From positions 62,001 to 126,000 of the forward strand of contig NZ_FNYT01000003.1 of NCBI RefSeq assembly GCF_900109135.1: DNA of 64,000 nucleotides, written 5' to 3'. Shown here piece after piece: positions 48,098 through 55,972 of this stretch. Source of the stretch: Trichococcus ilyis. Its GTDB lineage: Bacteria > Bacillota > Bacilli > Lactobacillales > Aerococcaceae. The notes under the pieces are model-generated. The model did no database searches and had not been told where the DNA came from. It worked only from the letters and a program-made list of their open reading frames with translations. The position numbers and the translations under genes were made by a program. Every line of letters begins with the position of its first letter. Position 1 is the first letter of the stretch.

Positions 48098-48952
48098 TTA
48101 TAAATGAAATGATGGTCTGGCTTCGCTTGCTCCCAAAAGCTTGAGCGCCTCTCCGATATGCCCATCCTTCGTTTCTTCGAGGACGACGTAGGAAAGCGGC
48201 TTGTGCTTGGCGATGATTGCGGCGATCGCCGCGTAATCGATCAGGCCTTCCCCGAGGTTGACCGGGATGATTTGGCCAGCTTCGACTTTGAAATCCTTCA
48301 GATGGACCGCCACGATCTTGTCGCCGAAGCTATCGAAAGCCCGCTCGACCAGCGCGACCTGGTGCTGATGATCCTCGCTCGTGATTAGATTGGTCGGATC
48401 GAAGATGATCCCCAGGTGATCCGATTCCACCGCCGCCAGCAGCTGCTCCACCCGCTCCAAAGAGTAGAGCGGATGGTTCAGACCGGGCTCGATGCCCACC
48501 AGCATGCCGGCTTCTTCGCCGGCCTTGACCAGGCGGCGGATGACCCCGACGAGATCGGCGAAGGCTGCATCGGTGAAATTGTCTTCTGTGTACTGGATCT
48601 CCGGCAGGACGCATCCGGTCTCGGAGGCGACCATCGCCGCCCCGAAATGGCGGGCATGGCGCAGGTAGCCTTCGAACTTCTGCAGCAGCCTTTCGCGGAT
48701 CTCAGGATCGGGATGGATCATGTTGATGTAGCAGCTCAGGATGCTGACCTGCACATCCGCCCGGGCCAACTCGCGCTTGAATGCCGCGCCCATGCCGGGA
48801 TTGAGATTGCCAGCGCCGGAAGGCATGTCCGGAAAGGACATGCCCAGCGCCAGCTGCAGATTGTGGACACCTTGTTTTTTCGTTTGCCCGGCCAGCTCCT
48901 GCACGGTTTTCACACCGGACAGGTCATGGCCGCGTATCGTCAGATTCAGCAT
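48098..48952 (-). CDS. Sugar phosphate isomerase/epimerase-like TIM-barrel protein
   Basis: A 284-residue xylose-isomerase-like barrel (AP endonuclease family 2 fold). The metal ligands are plausible in Val-Gly-Ile-Glu-Pro-Gly near 153, Phe-Asp-Pro-Thr-Asn near 188, His-Leu-Lys-Asp-Phe near 220 and Leu-Glu-Glu-Thr near 263. Likely isomerises or epimerises a sugar or uronate. The position between the TRAP genes and the regulator ties it to this pathway; substrate unknown. Confidence 0.8.
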   Translation of the reverse strand: MLNLTIRGHDLSGVKTVQELAGQTKKQGVHNLQLALGMSFPDMPSGAGNLNPGMGAAFKRELARADVQVSILSCYINMIHPDPEIRERLLQKFEGYLRHARHFGAAMVASETGCVLPEIQYTEDNFTDAAFADLVGVIRRLVKAGEEAGMLVGIEPGLNHPLYSLERVEQLLAAVESDHLGIIFDPTNLITSEDHQHQVALVERAFDSFGDKIVAVHLKDFKVEAGQIIPVNLGEGLIDYAAIAAIIAKHKPLSYVVLEETKDGHIGEALKLLGASEARPSFHL

Positions 48953-48958
48953 ATTCGC

Positions 48959-50254
48959 TTACCCCGCCATGTTCGGCAGCCACATCACCAAACCAGGGAA
49001 ATACGTGATGAGGAACAGCACGGCCAGGATCGCCAAGTAGAACGGCACCAGCGGCTTGAGCATCTGCTCGGCTTTGACCCCGCCGACGCTGGCTCCGACG
49101 TACAACCCGGTTCCGACCGGAGGCGTAATCGAGCCGACGCACAAGTTCATGATCGAGAATAATCCGAAGTGGACAGCATCGACGCCGATGCTGGTCATGA
49201 CCGGCAGGAAGATCGGCGTGAAAATCAGGATCGCCGGACCGACGTCCATGAACATGCCGACGATCAGCAGCGCAACGTTCACCAGCAGCAGCACCAGGAA
49301 TTTATTGGTCGTCAAGCCCAGAATCGCCGCACTGATTGCTTGCGGGATGCCGGTGAAGGCCATCGCGAAGGACATCATCGAAGAAGTCGCCAACAGGAAC
49401 GTGATCGCACCGGTCGTCAGCACCGCTTCCTTCAGCATCGGGAAAAGGTCCTTGACTGTCACCGTTTTATAGAAGAACATTGCGATCAACAGCGAGTAGG
49501 CAACTGCGATGGCGGAGGCTTCGATGGCTGTGAAGATACCCGTCAGGATACCGCCGATGATGATCGCAATCAGCATCACGCTCGGGATGGCTTCCTTCAG
49601 GACCTTGAAAGCTTCTTTTCTGTTGACACCATTGATGGTCTTATAATTATTTTTTTTAGCGTGGATATAAGCGACCAGCATGATCGCCAGACTCCACAAA
49701 GCCCCTACCAGATACCCGCCCAGGAACAGCGAGGAAATGGAAGCTCCGCCTGCAACCAGCGAGAACATGATGAATGCGGTACTCGGCGGGATAACCATCC
49801 CGGTCGGCGCGGAGGCAATGTTCACCGCTGTCGCGAATTTGCGATCATAGCCTGCTTTGATCTGTTGCGGGATCAATACCCCGCCGATAGCGGTCGAAGC
49901 GGCGATCGCCGAACTGGACATGGAACCGAACAAAGCATTCCCCAACACGTTCGTATGGGCCAAGCCGCCCGGGATGCGCCCAACGAACAACATCGCGAAG
50001 TTCACCAGCTTCTCGGCGATCCCGCCATTATTCATGATGATGCCCGAGAGCACGAAGAACGGGATGGCGACGAGCGAGAAACTGTTGAGGCTGGACACCA
50101 TTTTCTGCGCGGAAGTGAAGACGGCAATATCAAAGGGAACAACCATAAGCAAGGTGGCGATCGAGGAGACCGCTATGCTGATTGCGATCGGCATCCCGAC
50201 AATCAGCAAGATTACAAAAACGACGAATAATATCAAACCTGCCTGCAAAGCCAT
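48959..50254 (-). CDS. TRAP transporter large permease (DctM)
   Basis: A 431-residue membrane protein with about 12 helices. Signature segments are Gly-Met-Pro-Ile-Ala-Ile-Ser near 24, Pro-Phe-Phe-Val-Leu-Ser-Gly near 65, and Pro-Pro-Val-Gly-Thr-Gly-Leu-Tyr near 376. It forms the ion-coupled channel of a TRAP system for acidic sugars, judged from its neighbours. Cotranscribed with the small permease (2-bp gap). Confidence 0.93.
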   Translation of the reverse strand: MALQAGLILFVVFVILLIVGMPIAISIAVSSIATLLMVVPFDIAVFTSAQKMVSSLNSFSLVAIPFFVLSGIIMNNGGIAEKLVNFAMLFVGRIPGGLAHTNVLGNALFGSMSSSAIAASTAIGGVLIPQQIKAGYDRKFATAVNIASAPTGMVIPPSTAFIMFSLVAGGASISSLFLGGYLVGALWSLAIMLVAYIHAKKNNYKTINGVNRKEAFKVLKEAIPSVMLIAIIIGGILTGIFTAIEASAIAVAYSLLIAMFFYKTVTVKDLFPMLKEAVLTTGAITFLLATSSMMSFAMAFTGIPQAISAAILGLTTNKFLVLLLVNVALLIVGMFMDVGPAILIFTPIFLPVMTSIGVDAVHFGLFSIMNLCVGSITPPVGTGLYVGASVGGVKAEQMLKPLVPFYLAILAVLFLITYFPGLVMWLPNMAG

Positions 50255-50256
50255 AA

Positions 50257-50751
50257 TTACATTCCCCCGCTTTCTTCTGCATTCTCGTTCAGTTCTTTTC
50301 CTTGCAGCAGATTCAACAAGCTATAGATGAACATGAAGCCCCCCGCAACCGGAACAGCCAGGTACACATAACCCATCGGAAGGGAAAGCGACGGCGAAAT
50401 CTGACCCATCGTGACGGACATGGCTTTCCATCCGCCGTAGACCATGATGACAGCAGCGAAGATCAAGAACAATACTTGAACAACAATTTCCAATTTGCGC
50501 TGATTTGCTTCATTCAGGTTATCGCTCAATAAGGTAACCGACATATGGCTGCGCTTGCCAACAACGTATGCCAGCGCCAGCATCGACAGCCAAACCAAAC
50601 CGAAGCGGACAAATTCCTCCGTCAAGGTGTTCGGATTGTTCAAAACCGTTCTTGTAAAGATTTGATAAAGTACCGTAGCGATCATGACCACGAAAATGGC
50701 GGAACAGACCAACTCCAGCAGTTTATCAAGCGTCATTCTGATTTTTTCCAT
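50257..50751 (-). CDS. TRAP transporter small permease (DctQ)
   Basis: A 164-residue protein with four membrane helices and the DctQ pattern Thr-Glu-Glu-Phe-Val-Arg-Phe-Gly-Leu-Val-Trp-Leu near 42. It partners with DctM. GAGG site. Lies between dctP and dctM. Confidence 0.9.
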   Translation of the reverse strand: MEKIRMTLDKLLELVCSAIFVVMIATVLYQIFTRTVLNNPNTLTEEFVRFGLVWLSMLALAYVVGKRSHMSVTLLSDNLNEANQRKLEIVVQVLFLIFAAVIMVYGGWKAMSVTMGQISPSLSLPMGYVYLAVPVAGGFMFIYSLLNLLQGKELNENAEESGGM

Positions 50752-50761
50752 GTCGGTTTCC

Positions 50762-51778
50762 TCACTCTTCTTCTGCGTGCGCGCGAATCATCTGGTACAA
50801 TTCGCTGTACGTTTCATTGTTTTTGAATATTTCGTGCAGCGGCTGTACGGCTGCCTGGAACGGCGCGATGTCCACTTCATTGAACACGATGCCGTATTCG
50901 GCAACGGCAATCTCTTTCTCTTTCTCGACTGCTTCCTTAAATACGCTCTTCTCGTACTCTGTCGACTCTTTCGCCGCTTCCAGGACCGCTTTGTATTGAT
51001 CTTCGTTCAAGCGTTCTTTGACGGAGTCGTTCATGATCACGACATCGGGAACACGGGTGTGCGCATCATAGGAATAGTACTTGGCGACGCCGCCGTGGCC
51101 GGCTGTGTACAGGACGAATTCGTTGTTTTCGGCACTGTCGATCAGGTTCGACTGCAGCGAAGTGTAGACCTCCCCGCTTCCCATCGGAACCGGCGAACCG
51201 CCGAGCAGCTCGACCATCTTGATCGCCGTTTCACTCTGCATGACGCGGATCTTCTTGCCTTTCAGATCTTCAGGCGTATTGATCGGTCCATCCGTCATGT
51301 AGAAACTGCGCTGGCCGGAGTCGTAATAAGTCAGGCCGACGAAGCCAAGATCGGCTGTCGAATTGTAGATGCCTTCCATGATTTCCGGATCTTCCATCAC
51401 CGCGTAGAAGTGCTCCTCGCTGTCGAAAATGTAAGGCACCCCGAAGATCGAGTAGTCCTTCGAGAAACTTTCCAAAGCCGATCCGCTGACTTTCGTGAAG
51501 TCGATCCCGCCGGTCTGGGTCAATTCGATCAATTCGGTTTCCCCGCCGAGCTGGCCGTCAGGGAAATACTCGACGACCACTTCGCCGTCGGTTTTTTCTT
51601 CGATCAGACGGCCGAATTCCTTCATCGAATCGATGACCGGTTGGCTGTTGCTGGCGTAGGCATAGCGCAGGACGATGGCTTCCTCGGCTGACGCCTCGGA
51701 GTTGCCGCATCCGGCCATAAGTCCGCTGCCCAAAATAGACATCAAAGCAACTGATAATAAATGTTTTCTTTTCATCAT
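50762..51778 (-). CDS. TRAP transporter solute-binding lipoprotein (DctP)
   Basis: A 338-residue protein. It has a lipoprotein signal peptide with lipobox Leu-Met-Ala-Gly-Cys ending at about residue 24, followed by the DctP fold with Gly-Lys-Lys-Ile-Arg-Val-Met-Gln-Ser near 165 (the conserved Arg that binds a carboxylate). It should capture an acidic ligand, likely an unsaturated uronate or ulosonate from the GH105 context. AGGAG site at the ATG. Confidence 0.92.
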   Translation of the reverse strand: MMKRKHLLSVALMSILGSGLMAGCGNSEASAEEAIVLRYAYASNSQPVIDSMKEFGRLIEEKTDGEVVVEYFPDGQLGGETELIELTQTGGIDFTKVSGSALESFSKDYSIFGVPYIFDSEEHFYAVMEDPEIMEGIYNSTADLGFVGLTYYDSGQRSFYMTDGPINTPEDLKGKKIRVMQSETAIKMVELLGGSPVPMGSGEVYTSLQSNLIDSAENNEFVLYTAGHGGVAKYYSYDAHTRVPDVVIMNDSVKERLNEDQYKAVLEAAKESTEYEKSVFKEAVEKEKEIAVAEYGIVFNEVDIAPFQAAVQPLHEIFKNNETYSELYQMIRAHAEEE

Positions 51779-51800
51779 TTCAATCGATCTCCTTATCTCA

Positions 51801-52907
51801 TCAGCAGTAGGATACGAGCAGCTCCGTCAGGCACAGCACTGTGAGTGACTGACCGTACGGCATCGCCGTTTTGTCGATATTCTTGTAGAATTCCAGGCAA
51901 TCGCCCATGCCGGTCCCGACCGAGACGTTCTTCACTTCGCCTTTTCCGTCGATCTGTTCCAACAAGCCGCTGATCGCTTTGTAGGCGACTTCCTTGTATT
52001 CCTGCGGCAAATAGCGTTTGTGTACCGCTTTCAGCAGACCGTATGCAAAACCGGCCGTCGCGGATGATTCGATGTAGGAAGTCGGATCGTCCAATAAGGT
52101 GTGCCATAGACCGCTTTCATTCTGCAATACTGCGATTGTTTTTGCCTGCGCTTCCAGCGTTTGGATCAGGAATGCGCGGAATCCGTCTCCTTCGCGCAGA
52201 TCCAGAATCTCGATGATTTCCGGAATCGCGATCGTCAGCCAGCAGTTCCCGCGGGCCCAGAACGCTCCGGCGTAGTTGTGATTGCCCTCGAACGTCCAGC
52301 CGTGGTACCAGAGGCCCGTCTTCTTGTCCATCAGGAATTTGATGTGCAGCAGGAACTGGTAACGCGCTTCCTCCAGATATTCGGGACGGTCCAGCAGGAC
52401 GCCGATTTTCGCCAGCGGCAATACGGTCATCATCAACGTGTCATCCCACAGTTGGTTCGTGTTCGATGGTCCGTAGGTTTCGTGCTGCAGCCCGTTCTCT
52501 TCCGTCCGCGGCATGTCTTTCATGACCCATTCGGCCCATTGTTCCAGATAAGGCAGGTAGCGCGAATCTTTCGTGTCTTCGTAAAGGTACGCCATCGTCA
52601 GCAGGGGTGCCATCGTGTTCACGTTCTTCGGCGGCGCTCCTTCGGCCATGCGTGCTTCGAACCATTCTTCGACTACCGCCAGCGAGCGCGGATTTTTTGT
52701 GTTGCGGTAGTTTTTGTATATGCCGTACAAACCGACGCCTTGCGGCCAGTTCCAGATTGTCCAGCTTTTGTCGTCGACTTTCAGCCCATCGAAATCCAGC
52801 AGGAACTCCCCGCTCGTATCCTTGATCGTCGTCAGATTTTCGATCAGCAAGTCGATTTTCGACTCGACCAATTCTTTCGTCACAAATAATTGTTCTGTTA
52901 TCACCAT
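51801..52907 (-). CDS. GH105-family unsaturated rhamnogalacturonyl/uronyl hydrolase (YteR/YesR-like)
   Basis: A 368-residue (alpha/alpha)6-barrel hydrolase without a signal peptide, so cytosolic. It has Asn-Trp-Pro-Gln-Gly-Val-Gly near 53, Leu-Trp-Asp-Asp-Thr-Leu-Met-Met near 153 (catalytic Asp of GH88/105), Trp-Ala-Arg-Gly-Asn-Cys-Trp near 217 and Glu-Ser-Ser-Ala-Thr-Ala near 285. It hydrates the terminal unsaturated galacturonate of imported oligosaccharides and releases it for KduI. First gene of the TRAP/kdu run, AGGTGG site. Confidence 0.9.
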   Translation of the reverse strand: MVITEQLFVTKELVESKIDLLIENLTTIKDTSGEFLLDFDGLKVDDKSWTIWNWPQGVGLYGIYKNYRNTKNPRSLAVVEEWFEARMAEGAPPKNVNTMAPLLTMAYLYEDTKDSRYLPYLEQWAEWVMKDMPRTEENGLQHETYGPSNTNQLWDDTLMMTVLPLAKIGVLLDRPEYLEEARYQFLLHIKFLMDKKTGLWYHGWTFEGNHNYAGAFWARGNCWLTIAIPEIIEILDLREGDGFRAFLIQTLEAQAKTIAVLQNESGLWHTLLDDPTSYIESSATAGFAYGLLKAVHKRYLPQEYKEVAYKAISGLLEQIDGKGEVKNVSVGTGMGDCLEFYKNIDKTAMPYGQSLTVLCLTELLVSYC

Positions 52908-53157
52908 TGCTTTACCACCTTTTCAGAATTATGAATCGCTTTCATTTGATGAACTAATGATAGCAAGCAATGATTCCGAAAAAAATGGCGGTTATTGAAC
53001 AAAAACTGTCTAAAGTTGCACACCCATTGTATGCGGATTCAGCTGGAGATGCAACATATAATTCGAATAATAGCCTTACCGGTTTGTTTTCAGAGAGGTT
53101 TCATCCTAAAATATCCGTTTTTCTCCTCGTATCTGTTCCGCAATTATGAACACATAC

Positions 53158-53198
53158 AAAAAAATCGACCGGAGCATGTTACCGCGGTCGATTTTTTG
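53158..53198 (-). terminator. Terminator of the esterase-GH42 gene
   Basis: AAAAAATCGACCG / CGGTCGATTTTTT arms with T-run on both strands. The rest of the 52908-53224 gap is A+T-rich upstream DNA of the GH105 gene, with a palindrome ATGAA-TCGCT-TTCAT (52951-52965) close to its promoter. Confidence 0.85.
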
Positions 53199-53223
53199 AG
53201 AGGACAGGGTGTTCCAGATTCAA

Positions 53224-55869
53224 TTATTGATCGGATTCTCCAGTTTTAGGGAATGCCAGAATGACATAACTGTAGCTGTCGAGCAGATGGTTCCCAGTAG
53301 CGTACAGTTTTCCCGTCAGCAGGTCCGTCGTCTCCTGCAGAAGCGTAAATTCCGATTCCGTCCTCGTCATGTTAGTCAGATAAAGTTGTACTTGATCCGC
53401 TGTTTCGCGCCGATACTTAACGATTCCTTCACTGACAGAAAGCAGATGTCGATCCGTTTCGTACGGATTTATTTCATCCAAAATGAAACTTTTCCAGAGC
53501 GTACTTCCGTTCAATTCCTGCGGCAGACCGCCCAGATAGATGATTTCACCGTTCTCCAACGTCATTTTAGCAGCCAACGTCTCGCCATCCGGACCGGATA
53601 TCAATGGCTCCCAACCTTTCGGACAGCGGAAAGTAGTCACCAGCCGATCCATATTTCCTTGCATGCCTTGATAAGTTCCCGGATAAGCATGATTTTTCAC
53701 CGAGAACTGCCGGACCCCGGAAAATTCCAACCACTCACCGATCCGATCCAGTCCGTTCCGATCCGGCCAGGCTAGTTCCTCCGTGCGGTCGCCGGTCATC
53801 GGCCCGAGGATCAGCTTCCCGCCGCCTGCCACAAACGCCTGCAGTTTCTCCAGAACAGTCGCGCTGATCCAACGGACGAAAGGAACGATCAGGACTTCGT
53901 AGCCGGTGTAATCGCTGTTCTCCTGGATCACCTCGAGCCGGATGCCGACTTTGATCAAAGAGCTGTAGTAATCCGTGACGAGCTCGCGGTGATCCTGGCA
54001 GCCGCCGTGATCAATCGTGAAAAAGCGCTTAGCATGGTCTGAATACATGAACGCAATCTTCGCTTTCCGGTACTCGCTCTCCACAAGATGCGGCTGCATC
54101 TCCTGGGCCAACTTGCCGCTCCGGACGACATCATCGTAGCCCAGATCCGGTTCTCCCCAAGCCGTCACGACTGCACTGTGAGGCTGTTCACCCCCGTGGC
54201 GGTGGCTGCGGAAATGCCAATAGCTGAACGACTTCAGGTTCCCGGCATAACCGATGAACATTTCAGCCGTGATGAAACCGGTCGGATGCGGTGTCACATG
54301 GTTCTCCAGATGGCCGGTATGCGCTGTTGTCGTCTCCAAAAGTAAAGATTCGTTGCTGTGCTTCCGCACATTGCGCCAGCGATCGACATTCAACAGAAAA
54401 GCTGGGTAATTATCCGCAGATGGGTAAGTGTCAAAGCCCGCAACATCAAGATCCGCAAATAGATGGTCATTCATCAAGTTGAACCCGAAGGCCGAGTTGT
54501 GTGTGATTGGGACAGCTGTCTCCATCCGGACGAAATGACCCAGATCGTGGGCAAATTCATTGAGCGTCAATGCAGTGAATTTACGGAAGGCATTCATCAA
54601 GGATGAGTTGTGAAGGAACGGTGTCCGCGTCGGCAGTACGATGTCTTCGAAACAATCATACGCCTCGCTCCAGACTTGCGTACCCCACAGTTGGTTCAAG
54701 TTGTCCACCGTTCCGTAGGCTTCCTCCAGGTGCTTATGCCAACGCGTCCTGCAGGTATCACAATAGCAGAGATCGACGTGGCATTTGAACTCGTTATCTA
54801 ACTGGATGGCGATGACGTTCGGATACTTTTCAGCCAAGCTGGCCACCTTGCGCGTCATCCGGTAGGCATAACGTCGGAAATCCTCATTATTCGTACAGAC
54901 GTGCTGCCGCGAACCATGCACCATCACCGTCCCGTCGGCATTCTTGATAAGAGCTCGCGGATATTTACGCGTGAACCAACGCGGCGGGGTTGGGGTCGGA
55001 ATGCACAGGCAGACGTCGATTTCATGCTTCTGAAATGTCTCTAGCGCACGTTCGAACAAGGAAAGGTCAAAGCGCCCTTCCTCCGGTTCGATTGTCTTCC
55101 AGGCGAACTCTCCAAAACGTGCAAAATTCATGCCAATCTCCTGCATGTGCACGACATCCTGTTCAAAAATTTCCCAGCTCCAGACTTCTGGATACATGCA
55201 AGCACCGTAATAATGCTTTTTGAACAGAGGTCCTTGCCGCAAAAATTCCTGCAGCCTGATTTTCACGTAACGTGCAATCTCATGTGCCCCTTTTTCCCGG
55301 AAATGCGTGTCATCCATACTGCCCATCGGATACGTCGCCTGCTCGCCCCGTCCCAACCACATGAATAATTGTTTCGCTCCTTCAAGGCCATATTCTCGGT
55401 ACAGATAAAACGTATAGCGATTCAAGTCGAGCAAAGGAATCTCCGCTTCCTCCGCAAGCCTGCGGCAGATCGGCAAAAAGGCCTCTAAAGTCTGCACCGC
55501 CCTGCCGTTTCCATTCACCCGGCGCTCAACCGGCGTGCACAGGATCGGCTGTCCTTTCTTCACCCTCACTTCCGCGATCATCCGTTGCAGCCGAAGATAA
55601 TATTCGTTTAATTTCACCCCATTAGCGGGATTCTGATCGTTATGACCGAATTGGAACAGGACCAAAGCATCTTCATCGACCTTTTCCAATAATTGCTCAA
55701 ATAGCCCTTCCTCCATAAAGGACCTCGTCGTACTACCAGGCTTGGCAAAATTGATCACCTCAGCTGTATCTCCCAGCTGCGCTACCAACGCTTCCCCCCA
55801 ACCCATCATGGGCGCAAATTCCTGGCTATAAGTAGCGACTGTAGAGTCGCCGGCAAGTAAAACTTTCAT
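53224..55869 (-). CDS. Fusion of a rhamnogalacturonan acetylesterase-like domain and a GH42 beta-galactosidase
   Basis: An 881-residue two-domain enzyme without a signal peptide. Residues 1-212 are a SGNH esterase of CE12/YesT type: Gly-Asp-Ser-Thr at 7-10, Gly-His-Asn-Asp at 75-78, Asp-Asp-Thr-His at 186-189. Residues ~218-875 are a GH42 beta-galactosidase of YesZ type: Asn359-Glu360 acid/base, Glu512 nucleophile, and a zinc cluster Cys363/368/370/373. In Bacillus these are separate genes (yesT, yesZ) of rhamnogalacturonan use. One chain could deacetylate and remove galactose side groups from imported oligomers. GGAGG site, single reading frame, no sign of frameshift. Confidence 0.9.
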   Translation of the reverse strand: MKVLLAGDSTVATYSQEFAPMMGWGEALVAQLGDTAEVINFAKPGSTTRSFMEEGLFEQLLEKVDEDALVLFQFGHNDQNPANGVKLNEYYLRLQRMIAEVRVKKGQPILCTPVERRVNGNGRAVQTLEAFLPICRRLAEEAEIPLLDLNRYTFYLYREYGLEGAKQLFMWLGRGEQATYPMGSMDDTHFREKGAHEIARYVKIRLQEFLRQGPLFKKHYYGACMYPEVWSWEIFEQDVVHMQEIGMNFARFGEFAWKTIEPEEGRFDLSLFERALETFQKHEIDVCLCIPTPTPPRWFTRKYPRALIKNADGTVMVHGSRQHVCTNNEDFRRYAYRMTRKVASLAEKYPNVIAIQLDNEFKCHVDLCYCDTCRTRWHKHLEEAYGTVDNLNQLWGTQVWSEAYDCFEDIVLPTRTPFLHNSSLMNAFRKFTALTLNEFAHDLGHFVRMETAVPITHNSAFGFNLMNDHLFADLDVAGFDTYPSADNYPAFLLNVDRWRNVRKHSNESLLLETTTAHTGHLENHVTPHPTGFITAEMFIGYAGNLKSFSYWHFRSHRHGGEQPHSAVVTAWGEPDLGYDDVVRSGKLAQEMQPHLVESEYRKAKIAFMYSDHAKRFFTIDHGGCQDHRELVTDYYSSLIKVGIRLEVIQENSDYTGYEVLIVPFVRWISATVLEKLQAFVAGGGKLILGPMTGDRTEELAWPDRNGLDRIGEWLEFSGVRQFSVKNHAYPGTYQGMQGNMDRLVTTFRCPKGWEPLISGPDGETLAAKMTLENGEIIYLGGLPQELNGSTLWKSFILDEINPYETDRHLLSVSEGIVKYRRETADQVQLYLTNMTRTESEFTLLQETTDLLTGKLYATGNHLLDSYSYVILAFPKTGESDQ

Positions 55870-55907
55870 GTCTTAACCTCCGTAATTTTCTGAGTTTTGG
55901 GTACAAG

Positions 55908-55941
55908 AAAAGGCAAGTTCCCAAAATGCGACTTGCCTTAA
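55908..55941 (-). terminator. Terminator after the YesS-type regulator
   Basis: AAGGCAAGT / ACTTGCCTT arms with TTTTC on the minus strand, 35 bp after the regulator stop. Confidence 0.75.
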
Positions 55942-55972
55942 ATTTGATGTTCAGCGGACAAAAGCCGCTTTT

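Noticed and set aside
49169-50230. Long plus-strand reading frame (over 350 codons) opposite the TRAP permease.
   Set aside because: Composition is Arg/His/Gln/Asp-rich as expected from the complement of a coding strand, with no ribosome site; dctM is certain. Similar antisense frames at 2447-3043, 37514-38044 and 50684-51691 were dropped for the same reason.
52951-52965. Candidate CcpA (cre) site upstream of the GH105 gene.
   Set aside because: The palindrome ATGAA-TCGCT-TTCAT has TG...CA one base too close together for the cre consensus; kept only as an unnamed palindrome.
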